A stretch of DNA of 64,000 bases from Algibacter sp. L1A34 (lineage in GTDB: Bacteria; Bacteroidota; Bacteroidia; Flavobacteriales; Flavobacteriaceae). The stretch lies in the NCBI RefSeq assembly GCF_009796805.1, contig NZ_CP047029.1, positions 744,001-808,000 of the forward strand, read 5' to 3'. The notes beneath the pieces are model-generated. The model had not been told where the DNA came from and ran no database searches. It was given only the letters and a program-made list of their open reading frames with translations. Each line of letters begins with the position of its first letter. Position 1 is the stretch's first letter. The translations under genes were made by a program, and so were the position numbers. Below, one piece after another: positions 17,605 through 27,156 of the stretch.

Positions 17605-20043
17605 TTGAAAAAAACTACCAAGCTATTATTGTTGCTTTCTACAACAATAGTACTGTCTTGTAATTCTGCAAAAAAGACAGCTGAAGCCAATGCAGCAAAA
17701 AAAGCTATGATCGCTAAGAAAGCGAAAGCCGACAAACTGAAAAAGCAACAAATCCAACCGTACAGCAAAATTGTTACGAAAGAAGCAAAAACGGATGATG
17801 GTTTATTTAAAATTCACACCATCGGCGATAAATATTTATATGAAATTCCAGATTCCCTATTTGATAGAGAAATGCTAATGGTAACCCGTATTGCTAAAAC
17901 AGCAAACGGACTTGGCTTTGGTGGCGGAAAAGAAAACACACAAGTGTTACGCTGGCAAGTAAAGGATAAAAAAGTATTACTTCGCGTGGTATCAAACAAC
18001 GTGGTTGCCGATAAATCTTTACCAATACACGAGGCGGTTGTAAACTCTAACTTCGAGCCTATCCTATATGCCTTTCCTATAAAGGCATTCAGCAAAGACT
18101 CTACAGCAACAGTTATAGATGTTACCGATTTGTATAAAAAAGACGTTAACTCCTTAGGACTAAGTGTTAATACAAAAAAAAGATACAAAGTAACTAGATT
18201 AGACGACAGCAAATCTTACATTGAATCTGTAAAAAGCTACCCGTTGAATATTGAAGCCCGCCATGTAAAAACATATTACTCAGGAAATCCACCTTCAAAC
18301 TCTAGTACAGGAACTATTAGTATTGAAATGAACAACTCCATGATTTTACTTCCTAAAACACCAATGAAGCGTCGTTATTTCGATAAGCGTGTTGGATGGT
18401 TTACAAGCAACCAAACCGATTATGGTTTAGAGGCTCAAAAAAGTAAAAACTTAACATATTTAGATCGTTGGAAACTAGAAGTGAAAGATGAAGATTTAGA
18501 AAAGTTTAAAAATGGCGAACTAGTTGAACCTAAAAAACAAATTGTTTACTATATAGATAGAGCAACTCCCGTAAAATGGAGAAAATACATTAAACAAGGT
18601 ATTGAAGATTGGCAAACTGCTTTTGAAGCTGCAGGTTTTAAAAATGCAATAATTGCCAAAGATCCTCCAAGCATAGAAGAAGATCCAGAATGGACTCCCG
18701 AAGACGCACGCTATTCTGTAGTGCGCTACTTAGCATCACCAATACCTAATGCCAATGGCCCGCACGTTAGTGATCCAAGATCTGGTGAAATATTAGAATC
18801 GGATATTAACTGGTACCACAACGTAATGAGTTTAGTAAACGGCTGGTTTTTTACCCAAACAGCTGCTGCAAATAAAGATGCTCAAAACTCCGAGTTTAGC
18901 GATGAGGTTATGGGAGAACTTATTCGTTTTGTATCATCTCATGAAGTTGGGCACACTTTAGGCTTGCCTCACAATATGGGAAGTAGTTCTGCTTATAAAG
19001 TCGAAGATTTACGCGACCCAGAATTCACTAAAAAATACGGAACAGCTCCATCTATTATGGATTATGCACGTTTCAATTATATTGCACAACCCGAAGATGT
19101 TGGGGTTTCATTATTCCCGAACATTGGTATTTATGATAAATATGCGATTGCTTGGGGATACAAACCTATTTTAGACAAAACTGCTGTTGAAGAAAAAGAA
19201 ACTTTAGACAGCTGGATTATGAAACATAATGGAGATCCCCTTTATAGATTCGGTAAACAACAAAGAGAAACTATAGATCCAAGTTCACAAACCGAAGATT
19301 TAGGAGATGACGCCGTTTTAGCAAGTACTTATGGTATTAAAAATTTAAAGCGTGTTGTGCCAAACTTAATTGAATGGACCACTAAAAACACTTCGGATTA
19401 CGACGATCTAAAAACTATGTATGGCCACGTGTTCTCACAATTCAACAGATATATGGGGCATGTTTCTAATAACATTGGTGGTGTTTACGAAAACTACAAA
19501 ACAGCCGATCAAGAAGGTGATGTTTATAGCCATGTTGATAAAGACCGTCAAAAAGAATCTTTACTTTTTATAAACGATCAATTATTTAAAACACCAGAAT
19601 GGTTAATAAGTCCTGAAATTAACAATAAACTTCAAGCTTCTGGAATTATAGAGCGCATTAATGCACTTCAAACTAGAACCTTAAACAGTATCTTGAGTAC
19701 TTCTAGAATGGAGAGAATGATTGAAAATGAATCTCTTAACGGTAACAAGGCATACAAGTTAACTTCTATGATGAGTGACCTAAGAAAAGGTGTTTGGAAA
19801 GAGTTATATACAGGAAAAAATATTGACACCTACAAACGTAATTTACAACGTGCACATGTTAGTCGATTAGCTTATTTAATGACAAGTAAAAGCAGCTCTG
19901 ATATTAAAGCTATTTCACGAGCAGAACTTACTACTTTAAGAAATCTTGTGCGTTCCCGTATTGGATCGAGAAATGCAATAACGAATATTCACCTTAGAGA
20001 TATGATCGAACAAATTAATCAAATTTTAGACCCTAAACAATAA
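17605..20043 (+). CDS. Zinc-dependent metalloprotease lipoprotein (DUF5117/DUF4953 type)
   Basis: A large 812-aa secreted protease of the metzincin kind. The start is TTG at 17605: the frame has a stop at 17584 and no ATG before the signal. The signal begins MKKTTKLLLLLSTTIVLSC, with lipobox Cys at residue 19. The zinc site is HEVGHTLGLPH (residues 446-456), with Met-turn SIMDYARFNY about 30 residues later. The N-terminal part is the DUF5117-like region and the C-terminal third is helical. It is expected in the outer membrane or periplasm. A terminator follows. Confidence 0.9.
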   Translation: MKKTTKLLLLLSTTIVLSCNSAKKTAEANAAKKAMIAKKAKADKLKKQQIQPYSKIVTKEAKTDDGLFKIHTIGDKYLYEIPDSLFDREMLMVTRIAKTANGLGFGGGKENTQVLRWQVKDKKVLLRVVSNNVVADKSLPIHEAVVNSNFEPILYAFPIKAFSKDSTATVIDVTDLYKKDVNSLGLSVNTKKRYKVTRLDDSKSYIESVKSYPLNIEARHVKTYYSGNPPSNSSTGTISIEMNNSMILLPKTPMKRRYFDKRVGWFTSNQTDYGLEAQKSKNLTYLDRWKLEVKDEDLEKFKNGELVEPKKQIVYYIDRATPVKWRKYIKQGIEDWQTAFEAAGFKNAIIAKDPPSIEEDPEWTPEDARYSVVRYLASPIPNANGPHVSDPRSGEILESDINWYHNVMSLVNGWFFTQTAAANKDAQNSEFSDEVMGELIRFVSSHEVGHTLGLPHNMGSSSAYKVEDLRDPEFTKKYGTAPSIMDYARFNYIAQPEDVGVSLFPNIGIYDKYAIAWGYKPILDKTAVEEKETLDSWIMKHNGDPLYRFGKQQRETIDPSSQTEDLGDDAVLASTYGIKNLKRVVPNLIEWTTKNTSDYDDLKTMYGHVFSQFNRYMGHVSNNIGGVYENYKTADQEGDVYSHVDKDRQKESLLFINDQLFKTPEWLISPEINNKLQASGIIERINALQTRTLNSILSTSRMERMIENESLNGNKAYKLTSMMSDLRKGVWKELYTGKNIDTYKRNLQRAHVSRLAYLMTSKSSSDIKAISRAELTTLRNLVRSRIGSRNAITNIHLRDMIEQINQILDPKQ

Positions 20044-20066
20044 GAAATCAAATAATTAACACACCT

Positions 20067-20097
20067 AAAAGGCTTCCATAACTGGGAGCCTTTTTTG
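20067..20097 (+). terminator. Terminator of the metalloprotease gene
   Basis: AAAAGGCTTCC and GGGAGCCTTTT around a short loop, followed by six T. Confidence 0.85.
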
Positions 20098-20185
20098 TTA
20101 AAAGCTAGTTAAAACCACAAATGTTTTTAAACCTTTTTGAAATGTGACAGTCCTAATATCAAATAAACATTAAAACTTAAATAAG

Positions 20186-20656
20186 ATGAAAAAATTAATA
20201 ATTATTGCATTAGCATTTATCGGATTACAAGCAACAGCTCAAAGAAAAGATGGCGGACCAAAAAATAATGACAGAGGAGAAAAAATGATGAATCTTACTG
20301 CAGAAGAAATGGCTACGCTTCAAACTAAAAAAATGACTTTAACATTAGATTTAGATGAAGGGCAACAAAACAAAATTTACAAAATAAATTTAGACAACGC
20401 CACACAAAGAAAAGCTATGATGGTTGAACGCAAAGCTAAAAAAGAAGCTGGAACTGCAGAAAAACCATCAAAAGAAGAAAAATTAAAAATGATGAATGAC
20501 ATGCTTGACCACAAAATTGCGGAAAAAGCAAAAATGAAAAAGATTTTAAATGATGAACAATACGCTAAATGGGAAAAATCTCAAGCGAAAAAAGGTCATA
20601 AAAAACGTGGAGGAAAAGACAGTGATAAAAAAGGGAAAAACAACAAAAAAGATTAA
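20186..20656 (+). CDS. Secreted Lys-rich helical protein, Spy/CpxP-like
   Basis: A 156-aa protein with signal peptide MKKLIIIALAFIGLQATAQ. The mature part is helical and very basic, with LTAEEMATLQTKKMTLTLDL, EKMKKILNDEQYAKWEK-like spacing and a Lys/Gly-rich tail. The layout (helix with LT.EQ and a later LND.QY.KWE) resembles the periplasmic Spy/CpxP/LTXXQ chaperone-like families, but the match is loose. It is monocistronic and followed by a perfect palindromic terminator. Confidence 0.75.
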   Translation: MKKLIIIALAFIGLQATAQRKDGGPKNNDRGEKMMNLTAEEMATLQTKKMTLTLDLDEGQQNKIYKINLDNATQRKAMMVERKAKKEAGTAEKPSKEEKLKMMNDMLDHKIAEKAKMKKILNDEQYAKWEKSQAKKGHKKRGGKDSDKKGKNNKKD

Positions 20657-20689
20657 TAATTTTGTTAGATTGATTGATTATAGTTAGTG

Positions 20690-20730
20690 AAAAGCGCATT
20701 TCTAAATTTAGAAATGCGCTTTTATTTTTT
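20690..20730. terminator. Perfect 34-bp palindrome, bidirectional terminator
   Basis: AAAAGCGCATTTCTAAA is followed at once by its exact reverse complement (20690-20723), then T-rich sequence. It lies between converging genes. Confidence 0.85.
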
Positions 20731-20777
20731 AATATAATACCGTTAAAAACAATAAACAGATCACCAGTAATAAAGGG

Positions 20778-21557
20778 TTACCCTAAAATTTTTCCAACAA
20801 ATAAATCGATCACTTCTATAACAATTAGAATGATAATAATCCATTCTAGCCTGCTACTTTCTTTATGATCCATGATATCTTTAAAAAGTTCGAGATTGTC
20901 TTTTATAATTTCGATACGATCATGAATTAATCGGTATCTATCTTGTAAATCGAAAGTCCGTTTTAAATCCTGATTCAGTTTATTAAGCTGTTCATTTTCC
21001 CAAGTACTTTCAGGGGAATCGAAAATATATAAATTCTCAGAAATTTTATTTTTAATATTTAAAATCTTCCCAATAAACCGTTTTAATTTATTTCCAGAAA
21101 TATCGAGCTTGCCTTTTTCTTCTAAATACAACGTATGCTTATTTGTTTCGATAAGCAGTTCTTCGGTAATTTCCGCATAGCGATTTAAAGCCACCGATTG
21201 CGATGTATTCAGCATTACTAACCTAATCATTTCTTGATCTAATTTTGGAAGTACCACATGATCGAAAGTTACTCTTAGGGTTTCTGGTTTTATAATAACA
21301 GAAACCGATTCAGAAAGTTTTTCAGTAAAATAATTAGAACAAAAAGGTTTTATTTTTTTTAAAGCCTGTTCAATTTCGGCATGAGCCATATTAAAAAAAC
21401 ACACCATCCCGTATTGAAAGATGTAAATAAATTTTTGATCTGAACTTTTATAATAAAGTTCATCGCTATCTTGAAACACTAATTGCCACAGCAATTCTTG
21501 TTTACTAGTTTTTAATTGGATAGCACTAGCTACTTGGTAAGCAACTACACAGTACAT
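20778..21557 (-). CDS. RMD1/YagE-family (DUF155) protein
   Basis: A 259-aa protein of the RMD1/Sif2 family, known from yeast mitochondria and many bacteria and without a firm biochemical role. Signs: an N-terminal region with FIYIFQYGMVCFFNM, a long helical middle, and the C-terminal pattern DRYRLIHDRIEIIKDNLELF, then RLEWIIIILIVIEVIDLFVG, a membrane anchor at the end. The C-terminal helix suggests membrane attachment with the rest in the cytoplasm. It stands downstream of two small unknown genes on the same strand. Confidence 0.85.
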   Translation of the reverse strand: MYCVVAYQVASAIQLKTSKQELLWQLVFQDSDELYYKSSDQKFIYIFQYGMVCFFNMAHAEIEQALKKIKPFCSNYFTEKLSESVSVIIKPETLRVTFDHVVLPKLDQEMIRLVMLNTSQSVALNRYAEITEELLIETNKHTLYLEEKGKLDISGNKLKRFIGKILNIKNKISENLYIFDSPESTWENEQLNKLNQDLKRTFDLQDRYRLIHDRIEIIKDNLELFKDIMDHKESSRLEWIIIILIVIEVIDLFVGKILG

Positions 21558-21649
21558 TTTGTTTTATAAAATATTATTTATTTTTAGAGCAAGGTATTTT
21601 ATACCCGACAGATTTTAAAACCCATCAGGTCTAAATATTTTATTAATTA

Positions 21650-21874
21650 TTAATCTATCGGCTTTAAACTTTGAACCCTGTAAATGGCATCATCACCATC
21701 TGCATCTTCAACAAATGTGATTCTGAACTCTTTATCGACTAAAGAGTCATCGTTTTTTAAATCGAATTGTTTTAAAACGCGAGGATGCACTTCTTCAAAA
21801 AATAGCTCCTCGCCATTTTCAAACCAAAAATTAAAGTAACCGTTTTCGTAAGATTTAAAAACAGCTGTTCTCAT
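21650..21874 (-). CDS. Small hypothetical protein
   Basis: A 74-aa soluble acidic protein rich in aromatic residues (YENGYFNFWFENGEELFFEE) with a likely beta-rich fold. I do not recognise a family. It sits 14 bp downstream of the next small gene on the same strand, so the pair is likely one transcript. The start ATG and clean stop, together with tight spacing, support it as real. Confidence 0.6.
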   Translation of the reverse strand: MRTAVFKSYENGYFNFWFENGEELFFEEVHPRVLKQFDLKNDDSLVDKEFRITFVEDADGDDAIYRVQSLKPID

Positions 21875-21888
21875 AATATTAAATTTTA

Positions 21889-22206
21889 TTAATCGTTATC
21901 TTCTTCGTCCTCAACACTAGGCTCCTGCACGGCTTCTGGATCGTTATCTTCAAAATCCTCATAATCATCTTCATCATAATTCTCCATGGTTACGGCTAAT
22001 TTCGAGCTTACTTTTACTAAATATTTGGTATCCGCCGTAGTTACCTCAACCGCTTCTATCATTTCGTTATGCTGATTTTTAAATGAAATGATTTGATCAT
22101 CATCATAACCGTCAGGATATCGTTCTACTAACAAGGCTAATATTTCTGGTGTCAATTTTTTAAAATCAACAATGACACGTTTTAAATTTTCATTTCTATT
22201 TTTCAT
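21889..22206 (-). CDS. Small hypothetical protein with acidic tail
   Basis: A 105-aa soluble protein. The first 70 residues look globular (VDFKKLTPEILALLVERYPD, then EAVEVTTADTKYLVKVS), followed by an almost purely acidic tail (DEDDYEDFEDNDPEAV). From memory similar proteins are common in Flavobacteriia without known function. It is probably co-transcribed with the 74-aa gene that follows by 14 bp. Confidence 0.65.
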   Translation of the reverse strand: MKNRNENLKRVIVDFKKLTPEILALLVERYPDGYDDDQIISFKNQHNEMIEAVEVTTADTKYLVKVSSKLAVTMENYDEDDYEDFEDNDPEAVQEPSVEDEEDND

Positions 22207-22336
22207 GTGTTGGTTTTTATTTAGTTATTAGGTTTCACATGTACCTTTTAAAAACATATTATTTGCATTAAACAGGGTTAATTCCTTTTTAGATTCGGGC
22301 ATTATTTAGCCACAAGATAAATATAATTATTTATGA

Positions 22337-23863
22337 TTACTTTACACGAATTACATCATAAAAATCTTTTCGTCGATCCTTCAGGTTTTTAACAGCTCCA
22401 AAAGAATGTAGTTCTCGCAATAAGCTTAAATCTACATCGGCAACCAAAATCATCTCTGTATTAGTCGTAGCTTCTGCTTTTATTCCATTACTTGGAAACG
22501 AAAAATCGCATGGTGTAAATACAGCAGACTGCGCGTATTGAATATCCATGTTATTCACGTTTGGTAAATTACCAACACTTCCAGCAATAGCAACATAACA
22601 TTCGTTCTCTACAGCACGTGCTTGTGCACATAAACGCACTCGAGAATACCCGTTTTGTGTATCGGTTAAAAACGGTACAAATAGAATATCCATACCTTCA
22701 TCTGCCAATAAACGAGATAACTCAGGAAACTCCGAATCGTAACAAATTAATATACCAATCTTACCACAATCGGTTTCGAAAGTTTTTAATTTATTTCCGC
22801 GTTGCATACCCCAAACCTTAGCCTCATCTGGTGTAACGTGAATTTTTTCGTAACGTTCAAAACTACCATCTCTGCGGCATAAATACCCAACATTATATAG
22901 TTTATCACCAACCAACTCTGGCATACTTCCCGAAATAATATTAATATTATATGAAATAGATAACTGCTTCATTCTATTAACAATAGTTTCAGTAAACTTT
23001 GCTAATTCTCGAATAGCTTCTGGCTCATGCAAATGGTTAAATTCCGCCATTAGAGGTGCATTAAAGAACTCAGGAAACACAGCGAAATCCGATCGATATG
23101 CCGAAACACTATCGATAAAATACTCTACTTGTTGCATTAAATCGTCTAGACCTTTATACGGTCGCATTTGCCATTGTATCAACCCTAAACGTACAACTGT
23201 CTTAATACTACTTGCTTTTTTATTGGGTTTGGTATAAGAAATATTATCCCATTCCATTAAAACCGCATATTCGCTTGATGCTGTATCACCTTCTAAATAG
23301 TTTTTTAAAACCCTAACCGGATGAAAATCATTAGATATTTGAAAGTTTAAAACCGGATCATGAATTTCTTTGCGTTTAACTTTTTCAATATATTCCTTAG
23401 GAGTTAAGTCTCTATGTTTATGATAGTTTGGCATACGCCCACCAAATACGATACTCTTTAAGTTTAATGTTTCGCAAACTTCTTTTCTATAATCGTAAAG
23501 TCGTCTACCTAAACGCAACCCTCTATATTCTGGTTTTATAAACACATCAATACCATAAAGCACATCGCCTTCTGGATCATGATTTTTAAAGGATTCGCCT
23601 GAAATAATATCACTATAAGTATGATTGTCATCTATTTTATCATAATCTACAATAAGCGATAATGCACAACCTGCCAAGTTTCCATCAATTTTAATAACCA
23701 CCTGCCCTTCTGGGAACATGCTTGTTAATTTCTGAATATGGTCTTTTTTCCAATACGAATCCAGCACACCTCCGTAAGATTCTAAAGTTGCTGTTTTTAA
23801 TTCTTCAAAATCATCAACTGTTAGATACTTTAATTCTATATTTTCTATTTTTTTAATATTCAT
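22337..23863 (-). CDS. GNAT acetyltransferase fused to a carbon-nitrogen hydrolase (nitrilase superfamily)
   Basis: A 508-aa two-domain protein. Residues about 1-205 are a GNAT N-acetyltransferase, with the acetyl-CoA loop near YRGLRLGRRLYDYRKE. Residues about 222-500 are a nitrilase-type amidohydrolase whose catalytic triad is visible as Glu in FAVFPEFFNAPL, Lys in RYEKIHVTPDEAK and Cys in GILICYDSEFPELS. The gene follows the DHS-like gene by 3 bp, so it is the last gene of the polyamine operon. By context it may act on a polyamine or carbamoyl-polyamine intermediate; this is inference. Confidence 0.9.
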   Translation of the reverse strand: MNIKKIENIELKYLTVDDFEELKTATLESYGGVLDSYWKKDHIQKLTSMFPEGQVVIKIDGNLAGCALSLIVDYDKIDDNHTYSDIISGESFKNHDPEGDVLYGIDVFIKPEYRGLRLGRRLYDYRKEVCETLNLKSIVFGGRMPNYHKHRDLTPKEYIEKVKRKEIHDPVLNFQISNDFHPVRVLKNYLEGDTASSEYAVLMEWDNISYTKPNKKASSIKTVVRLGLIQWQMRPYKGLDDLMQQVEYFIDSVSAYRSDFAVFPEFFNAPLMAEFNHLHEPEAIRELAKFTETIVNRMKQLSISYNINIISGSMPELVGDKLYNVGYLCRRDGSFERYEKIHVTPDEAKVWGMQRGNKLKTFETDCGKIGILICYDSEFPELSRLLADEGMDILFVPFLTDTQNGYSRVRLCAQARAVENECYVAIAGSVGNLPNVNNMDIQYAQSAVFTPCDFSFPSNGIKAEATTNTEMILVADVDLSLLRELHSFGAVKNLKDRRKDFYDVIRVK

Positions 23864-23866
23864 GGC

Positions 23867-24841
23867 TTATTGACCTAAAAGGTAAGCAAAGATTAAAGGT
23901 GCAACAATAGTAGCATCACTTTCAATTATAAATTTAGGCGTGTTAATATCTAATTTACCCCAAGTAATTTTCTCGTTTGGCACAGCTCCAGAATACGAAC
24001 CATAACTGGTTGTAGAATCGCTAATTTGACAAAAATAACTCCAAAACGGTGTATCTGTACGTTCCATATCTTGATACAACATAGGCACCACACATATCGG
24101 AAAATCGCCAGCAATACCACCACCAATTTGAAAGAAACCAATACCATTTTTAGAATTATGGGTATACCAATCTGCTAAAAAGGTCATGTATTCAATACCA
24201 GATTTTACTGTACTTGCTTTTAATTCACCTTTAAGCACGTAACTCGCAAAAATATTCCCCATAGTACTATCTTCCCAACCTGGGCAAACAATAGGCAAGT
24301 TTTTTTCCGCTGCAGCGTACATCCAAGAGTTTTTTAAATCAATCTCATAATGCTCTTCTAAAACACCAGATAGCAACATTTTGTACATATATTCATGTGG
24401 TAAAAAGCGTTCGCCATTAGCTTCAGCTTCTTTCCAAATTTGAACAATATGTTCTTGCAATCTTCGAAAAGCTTCTTCCTCGGGAATACAAGTATCTGTA
24501 ACACGGTTTAAACCTTTTTCAAGTAAATCCCATTCATCTTGAGGTGTTAAATCACGGTAATTTGGTACACGTTTATAATGAGAATGCGCTACCAAATTCA
24601 TAATATCTTCTTCTAAATTTGCACCAGTACAAGAAATAATTTGTACTTTATCTTGACGAATCATTTCAGCAAAACTAATACCTAACTCAGCGGTGCTCAT
24701 TGCTCCAGCCAAAGACACTAACATTTTTGCGCCAGATTCTAACTGAGCCTCGTACCCTTTTGCTGCATCAACCAAAGCTGCGGCGTTAAAATGTAAATAA
24801 TGTTTTTCTATAAATTGCGAAATTGGTCCTTTAGTACTCAT
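23867..24841 (-). CDS. Deoxyhypusine-synthase-like protein lacking the catalytic Lys
   Basis: About 324 aa of the deoxyhypusine synthase fold, with family segments ISCTGANLEEDIMNLVAHS, PIVCPGWEDSTMGN and FIIESDATIVAPLIFAY. The canonical enzyme has a catalytic Lys in GGGxxKHH; here the segment is GGGIAGDFPI (first Gly about residue 240), so Lys and both His are replaced. Bacteria lack eIF5A, so a different polyamine-related role is likely. An ATG three codons upstream (24850) is also possible. The gene overlaps speB's end. Confidence 0.88.
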   Translation of the reverse strand: MSTKGPISQFIEKHYLHFNAAALVDAAKGYEAQLESGAKMLVSLAGAMSTAELGISFAEMIRQDKVQIISCTGANLEEDIMNLVAHSHYKRVPNYRDLTPQDEWDLLEKGLNRVTDTCIPEEEAFRRLQEHIVQIWKEAEANGERFLPHEYMYKMLLSGVLEEHYEIDLKNSWMYAAAEKNLPIVCPGWEDSTMGNIFASYVLKGELKASTVKSGIEYMTFLADWYTHNSKNGIGFFQIGGGIAGDFPICVVPMLYQDMERTDTPFWSYFCQISDSTTSYGSYSGAVPNEKITWGKLDINTPKFIIESDATIVAPLIFAYLLGQ

Positions 24842-25769
24842 CGTTGTCATTGAATTTAGTTGCGTTAGTTTTTTCTTTTGTATTGGTGTAAGCGTTATCG
24901 TAATCTTCGCCTACATCCTCGTTCATAAATTTATAGCTTAGCATCTTATAATACAATTTAGCAGCTAAAAAGTCTGACGATTTTTCTTTTTTATTCGGGC
25001 AAAGTTCTACAATATCGAAACCTACCACATTTTTCTCCTCAAACACTTGTTTTAAAAAGTCAAGCGTTTCGTACCACAATAAACCACCTGGTTCTGGTGT
25101 GCCCGTGCTTGGCATTATCGACGGATCGAAAGCATCTAGATCGAAAGTAATAAATACATTATCAGTCATTTGATCGATTGCTGAATCTACCCAAGTATCA
25201 TCCACAGCCATATCGTGAGCAAAATAAGTTTTCTCTTCATCCATTACCGTTTTTTCCATAACGTCCATAGAGCGAATACCTACTTGTATTAAATTTGTAG
25301 TTTGGCTCGCCTCGTAAACCGCACAAGCATGATTACAGCTAGAACCATCATACTCCTTACGCAAATCGGCATGCGCATCAATATGCAAAACTGTTAAGCT
25401 TAGGTACATTTCATTAAAAGCACGAATAGTTCCGATAGATACCGAATGCTCGCCTCCAAAAATGGTTACAAACTTATTCTTCTTAATATATTTTTTAGTC
25501 GCTTTATGTACGGCTTCCACCATAGCTTCTGGCGAATCGTTTTCAGTTACGGCATCTGCTAAATACACACCTTGTCGGTATACTTCTGTTCCCGTTTCAA
25601 TATCGTAAAGCTCCATATTTTCCGATGCTTCTAAAAAAGCTTTCGGTCCTTTATCTGCTCCTTTTTGCCAAGTGCTTGTACCATCATAAGGCACAGGGAT
25701 TAAAACGATTTTTGCGGTTTCTTTTTTCGCAAACTCTTCTGAAATTCCAGCGTAGGTATTATTACTCAT
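24831..25769 (-). CDS. speB: Agmatinase-family ureohydrolase SpeB
   Basis: Hydrolyses agmatine to putrescine and urea in the cytoplasm. The 312-aa protein has the binuclear manganese motifs GGEHSVSIG, HIDAHADLRKEYDG and TFDLDAFDPSIMPSTGTPEP, all intact. A short extension rich in Asp/Asn/Thr ends the protein. Its start overlaps the end of speA by 8 nt and its end overlaps the DHS-like gene, showing translational coupling. Activity on aminopropylagmatine instead of agmatine cannot be excluded. Confidence 0.94.
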   Translation of the reverse strand: MSNNTYAGISEEFAKKETAKIVLIPVPYDGTSTWQKGADKGPKAFLEASENMELYDIETGTEVYRQGVYLADAVTENDSPEAMVEAVHKATKKYIKKNKFVTIFGGEHSVSIGTIRAFNEMYLSLTVLHIDAHADLRKEYDGSSCNHACAVYEASQTTNLIQVGIRSMDVMEKTVMDEEKTYFAHDMAVDDTWVDSAIDQMTDNVFITFDLDAFDPSIMPSTGTPEPGGLLWYETLDFLKQVFEEKNVVGFDIVELCPNKKEKSSDFLAAKLYYKMLSYKFMNEDVGEDYDNAYTNTKEKTNATKFNDNDEY

Positions 25770-27156
25770 AACCTAAAATTTTAAGTAAGTCTTCACTTTT
25801 TTGTTGTTCACTAAATATTTTCTTTGTAATGTTTCCATCCTCATCTCTATCTATCAAAATATGCTTTGGCGACGGAATTAAACAGTGCTGCAAACCTCCA
25901 AAACCACCAATGGTTTCTTGATAAGCACCCGTATTAAAAAAGCCGATATATAAAGGTTTATCTTTATCATACTTTGGTAAATAGATCGCATTCATGTTCT
26001 GCTCACTGTTGTAATAATCATCACTATCACAAGTTAAACCACCTAATAAAACACGCTCGTAACTATCGTTCCAGCGATTTAAAGGCAGCATCAAGAAACG
26101 TTTATTAATAGCCCAAGTATCTGGCAATGTTGTAATGAAAGATGAGTTTATCATGTTCCATTTTTCACGATCGTTTTGTTGTTTTTGGTATAAAATTTCA
26201 TAAATCGCACCACCACTTTCTCCTACGGTAAAGCTACCGAATTCAGTAAAAATATTTGGCACATCTACACCTTCCTCTTCACAAACAATTTTAATTTGAT
26301 TTACAATTTCTTCAACCATGTAAGCATAATCGTAATCAAAAACTAAAGAATTTTTAATTGGGAAACCTCCACCAATATTTAAACTATCCAAATTTGGACA
26401 AATCTTTTTCAAATTCGTGTAAACCCTTAAACATTTAGTAAGCTCGTTCCAGTAATAAGCATTATCACGAATACCTGTATTTATAAAAAAGTGAAGCATT
26501 TTTAAATTCACTTTTTCGTTATTCTGAATTTGAGATTTATAAAAAGGCACAATGTTTTTATAGCCAATACCTAAACGTGATGTGTAAAACTCGAATTTTG
26601 GTTCCTCTTCCGAAGCTATTCTAATTCCAACATTAAATTTTCCGTTAATCTCATCAGACAGCAACTCTATTTCCTCGTAATTATCAATAATAGGGATTGC
26701 ATTTTTATGCCCATTATTAATTAATCGCGCTATATTTGTAACATATTGCGCACGTTTAAAACCATTACTAATCACAAAAGTATCATCGGTTATTTTGCCT
26801 TCTTTTTTAAGGTTTTCAACAATATCAATATCAAAAGCCGATGAGGTTTCAATATGAATATCATTCTTTAAAGCTTCATTTAAAACATGTTTAAAATGTG
26901 AGCTTTTTGTGCAATAGCAGTAATTATATTTACCCTTATAATCGTTCTTTTCAATAGCATCGGCAAACCATTTTTTTGCACGATTAATATTGTTAGAAAT
27001 TTGTGGTAAATACGTAAATTTTAACGGCGCGCCGTAAGTCTCTACCAACTCCATTAGGTCTACTCCATGAAATTGCAATGTTTTGTTTTCTAATGTAAAT
27101 TCCTCTTGTGGGAAATCATAAGTTTGATTGATTAAATCAATATATTTTGTATTCAA
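25762..27156 (-). CDS. speA: Arginine decarboxylase, alanine-racemase fold, short type
   Basis: Decarboxylates arginine to agmatine with pyridoxal phosphate, the first step of the polyamine route. The 464-aa protein is shorter than the E. coli SpeA. Seen: PLP Lys in NYCYCTKSSHFKHV, the Gly-rich phosphate loop in LNIGGGFPIKN, the Cys-Asp motif GGLTCDSDDYYN and the GFFNTGAYQE segment. It heads the four-gene operon speA-speB-DHS-like-GNAT/nitrilase. A TATCTTTA -7-like box lies about 22 bp upstream. Confidence 0.9.
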   Translation of the reverse strand: MNTKYIDLINQTYDFPQEEFTLENKTLQFHGVDLMELVETYGAPLKFTYLPQISNNINRAKKWFADAIEKNDYKGKYNYCYCTKSSHFKHVLNEALKNDIHIETSSAFDIDIVENLKKEGKITDDTFVISNGFKRAQYVTNIARLINNGHKNAIPIIDNYEEIELLSDEINGKFNVGIRIASEEEPKFEFYTSRLGIGYKNIVPFYKSQIQNNEKVNLKMLHFFINTGIRDNAYYWNELTKCLRVYTNLKKICPNLDSLNIGGGFPIKNSLVFDYDYAYMVEEIVNQIKIVCEEEGVDVPNIFTEFGSFTVGESGGAIYEILYQKQQNDREKWNMINSSFITTLPDTWAINKRFLMLPLNRWNDSYERVLLGGLTCDSDDYYNSEQNMNAIYLPKYDKDKPLYIGFFNTGAYQETIGGFGGLQHCLIPSPKHILIDRDEDGNITKKIFSEQQKSEDLLKILGYE

